Source: Candidatus Cloacimonadota bacterium (GTDB lineage Bacteria > Cloacimonadota > Cloacimonadia > Cloacimonadales > JAFGVF01). Taken from it: a stretch of 5,832 nucleotides of DNA. Made by a program: the position numbers and the translations under genes. Below are positions 1 to 5,832 of the stretch, piece by piece. The stretch is from positions 1 to 5,832 of the forward strand of contig JAFGVF010000345.1 in NCBI GenBank assembly GCA_016938155.1, read 5' to 3'. Within the stretch, counting starts at the first letter, position 1. Every line of letters begins with the position of its first letter. The notes beneath the pieces were generated by a model that saw nothing but the letters and a program-made list of their open reading frames with translations, searched no databases and was not told where the DNA came from.

Positions 1-1596
1 GTTTACGGGATTGAAACAGCATCAATGCACTACTTCAAGAAACATGCCAAAGAACTCTCACTTCCTGAAGCTGCTACCTTGGCTGGGATAATTCAGATAC
101 CGAACTATCTTAATCCTCTCAAGCATCCTGAACGGGCTATAAAGCGACGGAATTTGGTTTTAAAAAGAATGCTTGAAGAGAGTAAAATAAATGAGGAGCA
201 ATACAAAGTTGCAATCAGTGCTTCACTTGTATCGGAACGAGCCCCTGTGAAGAATGATCCGGCAGACTATTTTCTTGAGCATATTCGCTTACAGCTTGAA
301 CGGAAGTACGGTACTCAGATTCTTTTCGAAGGTGGGTTAAAGATATACACGACGATGGATTATGATTTAACTCAATATGCCGATTCTGTAATGAATGAGT
401 ATTTGACAAAAACAGAGAATGAGAAGAATTACACTCACAAATATTCTGATTACTCGCCAACTGAAGATGATATCGAGACTCCTTATCTACAAGGTGGTTT
501 GATTTCTATGGAAGCAGAAACGGGAGAAGTTCTGGCAATGCTCGGTGGGCGAAATTATAATCACAGCAAATTTAATCGTATGATTCTGGCAAGAAGGTCA
601 CCCGGTTCTTCAATAAAACCGATTCTCTATACAGCAGCCGTGGAAAAAGGTTATACACCGGCGACCATAATTAATGATGCTCCTACGAAGTGTATCCTGA
701 TGTCCGGTGAAGAATGGCGTCCGCATAATTATAGAAGAGAAAGATATTACGGATATTGTACCATGCGTGATGCAATAGCAAACTCACATAATGTATGGGC
801 GGTTAAGGCACTTTATGATATAGGAGCAGATAACTTCGCACAAATGGCATTAAGATTCGGATTAACATCAGGGCGTCACGCGAATCTTTCCAGTGCTCTT
901 GGAACAACAGAAGTGAAACCAATTGATTTAATATCATCATACACAACTTTTCCCAATAATGGATGGAGAGTAATACCAAAGTTTATAATTAGAGTTGAGG
1001 ATAAGGACGGAGTCGTTCTTGAAGAGATGAAAGTTGATAAAATAGATGTATGCAATCCTGAAGTGGCTTATATCATGACAAGTATGCTTGAATCGGTTGT
1101 GAACAAAGGTTCCGGCTGGATGGCAAAGCAAAACGGGATGGATTTTCCCGTAGCAGGTAAGACAGGGACAACCGATAACTATAAAGATGCCTGGTTTATC
1201 GGTTTTAACAAAAGAATTGTAACAGGCGTGTGGGTAGGTTTTGATTCAAATATAAGTATGGGGAGAAATATGTCAGGAGGAGTTGTATGTGCTCCACCCT
1301 GGTCAAAGGTTATGTTAAAAACAATAATAAATGAGAATAGAGGTGTCAAACCAAACAAGAATGATGCCCGATACAAGTTTGCCATACCGCAGAATATTGT
1401 GAAAGTTCCGATAAATCCAATAACCGGATTTCTGGCTTACAATGAGAAGAATGCTGTAGATGAGATTTTTATAGATGGCACAGAACCGAAGGTGTTTATT
1501 GATACTTCAATGTATAATTTCTTCCCGACTCAATACGAGATGTCGGCAGATTCCGTCTTTGTTCTGCAAGAAAAAGCCCTGAATCGGTACCGATGA
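1..1596 (+). CDS. Class A penicillin-binding protein (PBP1a-like), 5'-truncated by window edge
   Basis: Bifunctional peptidoglycan synthase that polymerises lipid II glycan chains and cross-links stem peptides in the periplasm, anchored in the inner membrane. The frame is open from base 1, so the gene starts upstream; the ATG at 25 is internal to the transglycosylase domain and is not the real start. Counting 531 residues from base 1, the first ~70 are the end of the GT51 domain (YGIETAS..YF, then RRNLVL at 49-54 matching the RxxxVL motif). The GT51 catalytic glutamate and the membrane anchor lie outside the window. A linker with KIYTTMDYDL precedes the transpeptidase domain, which has all three active-site motifs: SSIK with nucleophile Ser203, SHN at 262-264, and KTGT at 387-390. 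The protein ends soon after this domain, with no extra C-terminal module. Relatives are roughly 700-800 residues, so about a quarter to a third is missing. The last bases overlap the next gene by 4. Confidence 0.95.
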   Translation, partial: VYGIETASMHYFKKHAKELSLPEAATLAGIIQIPNYLNPLKHPERAIKRRNLVLKRMLEESKINEEQYKVAISASLVSERAPVKNDPADYFLEHIRLQLERKYGTQILFEGGLKIYTTMDYDLTQYADSVMNEYLTKTENEKNYTHKYSDYSPTEDDIETPYLQGGLISMEAETGEVLAMLGGRNYNHSKFNRMILARRSPGSSIKPILYTAAVEKGYTPATIINDAPTKCILMSGEEWRPHNYRRERYYGYCTMRDAIANSHNVWAVKALYDIGADNFAQMALRFGLTSGRHANLSSALGTTEVKPIDLISSYTTFPNNGWRVIPKFIIRVEDKDGVVLEEMKVDKIDVCNPEVAYIMTSMLESVVNKGSGWMAKQNGMDFPVAGKTGTTDNYKDAWFIGFNKRIVTGVWVGFDSNISMGRNMSGGVVCAPPWSKVMLKTIINENRGVKPNKNDARYKFAIPQNIVKVPINPITGFLAYNEKNAVDEIFIDGTEPKVFIDTSMYNFFPTQYEMSADSVFVLQEKALNRYR

Positions 1597-2753
1597 TGAT
1601 AATACAAATTCTAATCTATATCGGAGTGTTTTGCTCCTTAGGATACCTTTTCTTAGCAATTGTTTTTCTGACCGGACTTTTCAAATACCGAATCAAGCAC
1701 AGTTATATGAAAAAAACTGTTTCAGTATGTATTGCTGCAAGGAATGAATCTGATAACTTAAGAAATCTTCTGATGGCATTAGTGAATCAAACATATCCCA
1801 AAGAGCTTTATGAGGTTTTTATTGCTGATGATGGGTCAGAGGATAATTCAAGAGAGATAGTAAGGAGTTTTGCTGAAAAATACACGAATATTCATCTGTT
1901 GGAGATTAACGATAGAGAACTCGTAGTATCCCCTAAAAAGAATGCCCTTACCAAGGCGATATCCCATGCAAAAGGAGAAATCATACTGACAACAGATGCT
2001 GATTGTGTCGTCCCTGTAACCTGGATTGAATCAATGGTTTCGGCATTCTATGATGAATCTGTGTCACTAGTGGCGGGTTATTCCAGAATTCATTTGCAAG
2101 ACTGGAAGCATGCATCTATTCTGCATAAATTTGAATTCTATGATTTTGCGGCTTTGTATTCCGCAGTAATCGGTTCTTATGCCTGGGGGCACGGGTTTAC
2201 TTGCGTAGGGCAAAACCTTGCTTATACAAGGAAAGCCTTTGATGAGATTAATGGCTTTGAATCCATTAAACATCTAATCTCAGGTGATGATGTAAATCTG
2301 ATGCAAACGATGAAGAAGAGGGGATTTAAGACAATCTTCAATTTTGATAAAAACAGCTTCGTTTATACAAACAGAATCATGGGATGGAAGCAACTGATAA
2401 ATCAGAGAAGTCGCTGGGCTTGGAATCTGAAATGGCAGATGAAGCTTAGACCTATCTTCTTCTGGATTGTCTTCTTAGTTCTCTCATATTTTACTTCAAT
2501 AATAGCCCTCATTTTCACAAATTGGCAGTGGGCTGCATTATTAGCCGGATTTAGAGTACTTTTAGAGATAATATACCTCAGTATCGGCTTCAGGTACCTG
2601 GATGTGGAGCCTGAAAGAATCAGATTTTACCCCATCTGGTCGGTATTGATGCCGATATTGTATCTGGTTACAGTGCCAATGGGGCATTTCAATATGTTTG
2701 TCTGGTATGGTAAGAAACCACAAAAAATAAACAAATTAGCGAGGGCAAAATGA
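1593..2753 (+). CDS. Membrane-anchored family 2 glycosyltransferase with QxxRW motif
   Basis: Inverting GT-A fold glycosyltransferase (386 aa) that transfers a sugar from a nucleotide donor, acting at the cytoplasmic face of the inner membrane. Residues ~3-30 form an N-terminal hydrophobic helix. The catalytic domain starts with VSVCIAARNES (~44-53), followed by DDG at 79-81 (nucleotide binding), DAD at 135-137 (metal-binding DxD), GDD at 231-233 (position of the usual ED/DD catalytic base) and QRSRW at 271-275, the QxxRW acceptor motif seen in processive synthases such as cellulose, chitin and poly-GlcNAc synthases. Three hydrophobic segments follow (~288-309, 312-331, 347-368). Donor and product cannot be read from sequence; the GlmU-like neighbour makes a UDP-amino sugar plausible, as inference only. 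The start is ATG in ATGATGAT, with a second in-frame ATG at 1596; neither has a clear Shine-Dalgarno, so coupling to the upstream stop (ATGA overlap) is likely. It also overlaps the next gene by ATGA. Confidence 0.9.
   Translation: MMIIQILIYIGVFCSLGYLFLAIVFLTGLFKYRIKHSYMKKTVSVCIAARNESDNLRNLLMALVNQTYPKELYEVFIADDGSEDNSREIVRSFAEKYTNIHLLEINDRELVVSPKKNALTKAISHAKGEIILTTDADCVVPVTWIESMVSAFYDESVSLVAGYSRIHLQDWKHASILHKFEFYDFAALYSAVIGSYAWGHGFTCVGQNLAYTRKAFDEINGFESIKHLISGDDVNLMQTMKKRGFKTIFNFDKNSFVYTNRIMGWKQLINQRSRWAWNLKWQMKLRPIFFWIVFLVLSYFTSIIALIFTNWQWAALLAGFRVLLEIIYLSIGFRYLDVEPERIRFYPIWSVLMPILYLVTVPMGHFNMFVWYGKKPQKINKLARAK
2741..2745 (+). promoter_or_regulatory. Ribosome binding site of the GlmU-like gene
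   Basis: GAGGG lies four bases before the ATG at 2750, inside the last codons of the glycosyltransferase gene. It supports this start, which is also the only good one: the next in-frame Met is residue 83. The start and the upstream stop share ATGA. Confidence 0.6.
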
Positions 2754-3964
2754 GACTTGTATTATTTGATGATGATGGAATCAAGGATTTTTACCCTTTA
2801 ACACTTACTCGTTCCACAACTGACCTCCGTGTCGGTATCCTGAAACTTGGTCAACGATTGAAAGCTTTTTTTGAGCAAGCAGATACAAAGCTGATTACCA
2901 AAAGCGATTTCACAGCACTTTACCGTGAGAGACATCCCGATTGGCAGGTGAATGAACTTGATAAAGGTGAATATCTCTTTGTAAACTCCAGATTGATGAT
3001 AAATGATCACTTAGTCGAAGTCTTAAAGGGACTGGAAAAGAATACAGGATACAAAGTCAATACTACAATCTGTGGCTTTAAAGCCACAATTGTAAGTGGT
3101 GACTATACTAATGATGATATTGAGAAGATAGTAAATAAAGTCAAATTCAAAGAATTGGAAGAAGCCGGTTTCTGGAAATATCCCTGGGACTTGATTTCTG
3201 CAAACGGAGAGATGATTGTTCGGGATTTCAAAGAGTTTTTCTATGAGAAAGAAAATCACTTCGAGACAGAACCGGGAGTTGTAATTCTTAATCCTTATGA
3301 TGTCTGGATTGGCGAGGGTGCCATACTGGGAGTAAACACTATAATAGATGCATCTGAAGGTCCTGTTGTAATTGATGAAGGTGCTATAATTATGCCTTTA
3401 GCTGTTATTGTCGGTCCCGCTTATATAGGGAAAAAGACAAAGATAAAGATAGGAGCAAAGATTTACGAAGGTACCAGTATCGGTCCAGTTTGTAAAGTTG
3501 GTGGAGAAGTAGAAGAGACAATCTTTCAGGCATTTAGCAATAAACAACATGATGGATTTTTGGGTCATGCATATCTTGGTGAATGGGTCAATCTTGGTGC
3601 CGGAACAAGTAATAGTGACCTGAAAAACAACTATAAAACAGTAAATGTTTATAATTATTCGGTTTCAGCAAAGATAGATTCTGAAACGCAGTTTATGGGT
3701 TGCATTATCGGTGACCATACTAAAATCGGAATCAACTGCAGTATCAATACAGGTACCGTAATCGGGATTGCTTCAAATTTGTACGGTAAATCGCTAATAG
3801 ACGGATTCATTGATTCATTCTCTTGGGGTGAAGCAGGATCTCTTGAAGCTTATCGGATTGATAAATTCCTTGAAACGGCAGAGGTAGTCAAGTTAAGAAG
3901 AAAAGAACCCCTCCCTGAAAATGAGAGGGTATTATATACAAAAATATCAAAAGGAAATGATTAA
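2750..3964 (+). CDS. GlmU-like sugar-1-phosphate nucleotidyltransferase / acyltransferase
   Basis: Probable two-domain enzyme of UDP-N-acetylglucosamine-type sugar activation in the cytosol (404 aa). The N-terminal part, beginning MRLVLFDDDG and with PLTLTRSTTDLRVGIL at ~16-31, resembles the NTP_transf_4 domain of the alternative bacterial GlmU family (TIGR03991 type) rather than classical GlmU; the usual glycine-rich GxGTRM loop is absent. From ~176 to ~345 there are hexapeptide repeats of a left-handed beta-helix (VWIGEGAILG, VVIDEGAIIM, TKIKIGAKIY, YLGEWVNLGAGT, TKIGINCSINTG). SNKQHDGFLGHAYLG at 263-277 aligns with the GlmU acetyltransferase region, His267 matching the catalytic base (His363 in E. 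coli), followed by NLGAGTSNSDLKNNYKT. Expected activities are acetylation of glucosamine-1-phosphate and uridylyl transfer, but substrate is inferred; it could act on another sugar phosphate. It sits between a glycosyltransferase and ricT and contains a strong palindrome at 3064-3094. Confidence 0.85.
   Translation: MRLVLFDDDGIKDFYPLTLTRSTTDLRVGILKLGQRLKAFFEQADTKLITKSDFTALYRERHPDWQVNELDKGEYLFVNSRLMINDHLVEVLKGLEKNTGYKVNTTICGFKATIVSGDYTNDDIEKIVNKVKFKELEEAGFWKYPWDLISANGEMIVRDFKEFFYEKENHFETEPGVVILNPYDVWIGEGAILGVNTIIDASEGPVVIDEGAIIMPLAVIVGPAYIGKKTKIKIGAKIYEGTSIGPVCKVGGEVEETIFQAFSNKQHDGFLGHAYLGEWVNLGAGTSNSDLKNNYKTVNVYNYSVSAKIDSETQFMGCIIGDHTKIGINCSINTGTVIGIASNLYGKSLIDGFIDSFSWGEAGSLEAYRIDKFLETAEVVKLRRKEPLPENERVLYTKISKGND
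3064..3094. repeat. Perfect 18-base palindrome within a 31-base bulged inverted repeat
   Basis: The core TGTGGCTTTAAAGCCACA at 3071-3088 is a perfect palindrome. Outside it, TACAAT (3064-3069) pairs with ATTGTA (3089-3094), leaving only C3070 unpaired. As RNA it could fold into 7 bp closed by a TTAA loop, a one-base bulge, then 6 further bp. It lies in frame within the GlmU-like gene, over the codons for TTICGFKATIV (residues 105-115), at the end of the N-terminal domain. No run of T follows, so it does not look like an intrinsic terminator. Function unknown; it may be chance. Confidence 0.7.
3952..3955 (+). promoter_or_regulatory. Ribosome binding site of the RicT-like gene
   Basis: AGGA, in the context AAAAGGAAATGATTAATG, lies eight bases before the ATG at 3964, a normal spacing. 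It supports the start that shares one base with the stop of the upstream gene (TAATG). Confidence 0.6.
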
Positions 3965-4806
3965 TGCGAGAATATATAGAAGTTGAATATCGTAACAGTC
4001 GCTTAGGCTATTACTTACCTAAAGAGGATTTAACTGTAAATCCAGACGAATGGGTGATTGTCTCTGTTGATAGGGGGTATGATATCGCTAAAGTGATTAA
4101 TACTTGTATTTCAGGAGAAGATGTCGATGCAGTTTACGATAGTCAAACTGACCCTAAAATAGTTAGAGTCGCCAATCAAGAGGATTTAGAGAAGTTAGAA
4201 AATATTATCCAAAAAGAGGAAAGAGCATCAGAGACTTTTCTTAAGACTCTTCCGAAATATGAATTCGAGATGAAGCTCATTGGGACAGTTTATCAATTTG
4301 ATGGCAATAAGCTGACTTTCTTTTTTACTGCTCCGGCTAGAATTGACTTCAGGATGTTTGTGAGAGAACTTGCAAACACTTTTAAAACAAGAATTGAACT
4401 CCATCAGACAACAGGCAGAGAAGAAGCTAAGAGGATTGGTGGTTTCGGTATGTGCGGAAAAGCGTATTGCTGCTCCACTTTCATGAAACGATTCAATCAG
4501 GTAACAATAAAAATGGCTAAAGACCAGAACTTGAGCGGAAACTTATCAAAGATATCCGGACCTTGTGGAAGATTATTGTGTTGTCTGCATTTTGAAGAGG
4601 ACTACTATCTTGAACAGGCAAAGGACTTTCCTGAGATTGGACAGGGTGTTATTTATAATGGTCAGAAAATGTATGTTTTCAGATGTGATTATTACAATAA
4701 GATGGTCTTTCTTGCCAATGAGGATGAACTGATGGAATCACTTGCTTTGAAAGAATATGACAAGTTAAAAAAGATTGCAAGTACTTATGTTAGAGAAGAA
4801 AACTAA
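3964..4806 (+). CDS. ricT: RicT/YaaT-type PSP1-domain protein with paired Cys clusters
   Basis: Cytosolic PSP1-domain protein of 280 aa, close to the usual family length. In Bacillus subtilis RicT (YaaT) forms the Y-complex with RicA and RicF, carries Fe-S clusters and promotes RNase Y-dependent mRNA maturation, with effects on sporulation and competence. In the FCB group its role is not established and the partners may be absent. The N-terminal PSP1 core covers about residues 1-90 and has EVEYRNSRLGYY. The diagnostic part is GGFGMCGKAYCCSTF (159-173), then IKMAKDQNLS (182-191) and SGPCGRLLCCLHFE (198-211). It gives six cysteines, C164, C169, C170, C201, C206 and C207, arranged as two copies of C-G-[KR]-x-x-C-C, as expected for metal-cluster ligands; C48 and C241 are extra. 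The gene overlaps its upstream neighbour by one base and rlmN by 20. In B. subtilis yaaT sits by holB; no holB is seen here. Symbol given by homology, not proven function. Confidence 0.9.
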   Translation: MREYIEVEYRNSRLGYYLPKEDLTVNPDEWVIVSVDRGYDIAKVINTCISGEDVDAVYDSQTDPKIVRVANQEDLEKLENIIQKEERASETFLKTLPKYEFEMKLIGTVYQFDGNKLTFFFTAPARIDFRMFVRELANTFKTRIELHQTTGREEAKRIGGFGMCGKAYCCSTFMKRFNQVTIKMAKDQNLSGNLSKISGPCGRLLCCLHFEEDYYLEQAKDFPEIGQGVIYNGQKMYVFRCDYYNKMVFLANEDELMESLALKEYDKLKKIASTYVREEN

Positions 4807-5832
4807 TATCTACAGCCTTTCCTCAGAAGAGTTGTTTGCTTCACTTATTAAGGGCGATACGAAAAGTTATCGTGTTCAGCAGCTTCTTAACTGGCTTTAT
4901 CAGAAATTTGTAAATGACACAAATGGCATGACTAACCTACCGCTTTCATTCAGGAAGGAGCTTAACGATAAGTTTAGTTTTTCGCTTCCAGAAATAATCA
5001 AGAAGGTGGATTCAAAAGACGGCTCCACAAAATACTTACTGAAGCTTGAGGATGATGAAAAGATTGAAATGGTTTTAATGCCGTCCGAGGAGAAGACAAC
5101 CCTCTGTCTATCTTCACAAGTGGGATGCTCACGGGATTGTAAATTTTGTGCTACAGGAAAGCTTGGGTTGACCAGAAATCTTCAGACACATGAAATCATC
5201 GGTCAAATTGTACTAGCGATGAAATTGCTATCTCCCAATATACTGACAAATATCGTTTTCATGGGAATGGGGGAGCCGATGGATAATTTTGAAAACCTCA
5301 TTAAATCCCTGAAGATACTCGCTGATACAGAAGCTTTATGTTTCAGTGCAAGAAGAACTACTGTATCAACTTGCGGAGTTGTCCCGCAAATAAGAAGGTT
5401 TGCTGATTCAGGTGTTAAAGCAAAGCTTGCTGTTTCCCTTAACTCAGCAATTGATTCGAAGAGAGATGAGCTGATGCCGGTAAATAGATTGTATCCTCTT
5501 GCTGAGTTAAAGGACTCTCTGAGACATTATTTGTCAAAAAACACATTTAGGATTACATTTGAATATGTGCTGATAAAGGATTTTAACATGGGAAGAGAGG
5601 ATTTAAAAGCTCTCATAAAGTTTACCGGTGATCTTTCATGTAAAATTAACCTTATATCCTGGAATCAGGTTGTGGGATTAGCATATAAAAGTCCTGATGT
5701 CTCAGAAACAAACAACTTTAGAGCTTCACTTTTGAAAGTGAATAAAGCTGTGATGTTCAGAGACAGTAGGGGTAATGATATTGCAGCAGCATGCGGTCAG
5801 CTGGCATATAATTATAATATGAACGAAGGATA
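4787..5832 (+). CDS. rlmN: RlmN, dual-specificity 23S rRNA/tRNA adenine-C2 methyltransferase (3' edge at window end)
   Basis: Radical-SAM enzyme that methylates C2 of A2503 in 23S rRNA (peptidyl-transferase centre) and of A37 in some tRNAs. The frame is open from ATG 4787 to the last base, giving 348 complete codons and a final 'ta' that may begin a stop. The N-terminal domain (~1-95) has YRVQQLLNWLYQKF and MTNLPLSFRKEL. The radical-SAM CxxxCxxC motif is C114-C118-C121 (GCSRDCKFCATGKLG) and binds the 4Fe-4S cluster; GEP at 162-164 (MGMGEPMDNF) is the SAM-contacting motif. The catalytic cysteine pair is C107 (E. coli Cys118) and C336 in AAACGQLA (E. coli mCys355). SARRTTVSTCG and the AACGQL ending favour RlmN over the resistance paralogue Cfr. 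Relatives are about 345-385 aa, so little or nothing is missing. The start lies inside ricT in another frame, with no clear Shine-Dalgarno; the next in-frame ATG (4928) would remove conserved N-terminal sequence. TTG at 4832 is a weaker alternative. Confidence 0.93.
   Translation, partial: MLEKKTNIYSLSSEELFASLIKGDTKSYRVQQLLNWLYQKFVNDTNGMTNLPLSFRKELNDKFSFSLPEIIKKVDSKDGSTKYLLKLEDDEKIEMVLMPSEEKTTLCLSSQVGCSRDCKFCATGKLGLTRNLQTHEIIGQIVLAMKLLSPNILTNIVFMGMGEPMDNFENLIKSLKILADTEALCFSARRTTVSTCGVVPQIRRFADSGVKAKLAVSLNSAIDSKRDELMPVNRLYPLAELKDSLRHYLSKNTFRITFEYVLIKDFNMGREDLKALIKFTGDLSCKINLISWNQVVGLAYKSPDVSETNNFRASLLKVNKAVMFRDSRGNDIAAACGQLAYNYNMNEG

Noticed and set aside
25..1596. Taking the ATG at 25 as the start of the penicillin-binding protein
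   Set aside because: The frame is open to base 1 and residues before this Met (VYGIETAS) already match the conserved GT51 domain; the real start is upstream of the window.
215..3259. Several minus-strand open frames of 64-81 codons (215-460, 937-1131, 1179-1385, 2067-2273, 2798-3010, 3023-3259)
   Set aside because: All lie opposite well-supported conserved coding sequence, show no recognisable motif and are as expected from shadow frames.
3662..3687. GTTTCAG / CTGAAAC inverted repeat in the GlmU-like gene
   Set aside because: Seven pairs with a 12-base loop; such repeats are common by chance in several kilobases and there is no other supporting signal.
3907..3930. ACCCCTC / GAGGGT inverted repeat near the end of the GlmU-like gene, as a terminator or attenuator
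   Set aside because: Only about five pairs with an 11-base loop and no following T run; it encodes ordinary residues (EPLPENERV). Expected by chance.
4787..5832. Cfr-type antibiotic-resistance methyltransferase instead of RlmN
   Set aside because: The sequence has the RlmN-style SARRTTVSTCG and AACGQL regions and sits in a housekeeping operon with no mobile element nearby; RlmN is the better call.
1..5832. CRISPR array, insertion sequence, tRNA/rRNA, phage or defence system
   Set aside because: The window is covered end to end by five housekeeping-type coding sequences; no direct-repeat array, transposase or RNA gene was seen on either strand.

Overview
The window is one uninterrupted block of five plus-strand genes with no intergenic space. 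The DNA is AT-rich. The third gene is the alternative GlmU-like nucleotidyltransferase type (NTP_transf_4 domain plus left-handed beta-helix) that is common in the Bacteroidota/Chlorobiota/Ignavibacteria side of the FCB group. With weak ribosome-binding sites on several genes, this suggests a Gram-negative FCB bacterium. That placement is an inference from gene type, not a phylogeny.

Layout: (1) 1-1596, the 3' part of a class A penicillin-binding protein (end of the GT51 transglycosylase domain and a complete transpeptidase domain). (2) 1593-2753, a membrane-anchored family 2 glycosyltransferase with a QxxRW motif. (3) 2750-3964, a GlmU-like sugar-1-phosphate nucleotidyltransferase/acyltransferase. 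(4) 3964-4806, a RicT/YaaT-type PSP1-domain protein with a six-cysteine cluster. (5) 4787 to the window end, RlmN, the radical-SAM 23S rRNA/tRNA adenine C2-methyltransferase, complete or nearly so. The junctions are a 4-base ATGA overlap, a second ATGA overlap, a 1-base TAATG overlap and a 20-base overlap, so the genes are very probably co-transcribed and translationally coupled.

Functionally the first three genes fit cell-envelope sugar chemistry: an activated amino sugar (GlmU-like), a membrane glycosyltransferase that could use a nucleotide sugar, and the peptidoglycan polymerase/cross-linker. The last two concern RNA: RicT is linked to mRNA processing in Bacillus, and RlmN modifies 23S rRNA and tRNA. 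The operon thus joins envelope synthesis and RNA maturation, which may be simple housekeeping clustering.

I see no mobile element, CRISPR array, tRNA, rRNA, promoter or terminator. The most unusual non-coding signal is a perfect 18-base palindrome, extendable to a 31-base bulged hairpin, inside the GlmU-like gene. I found no convincing new biological system; the genes belong to known families.
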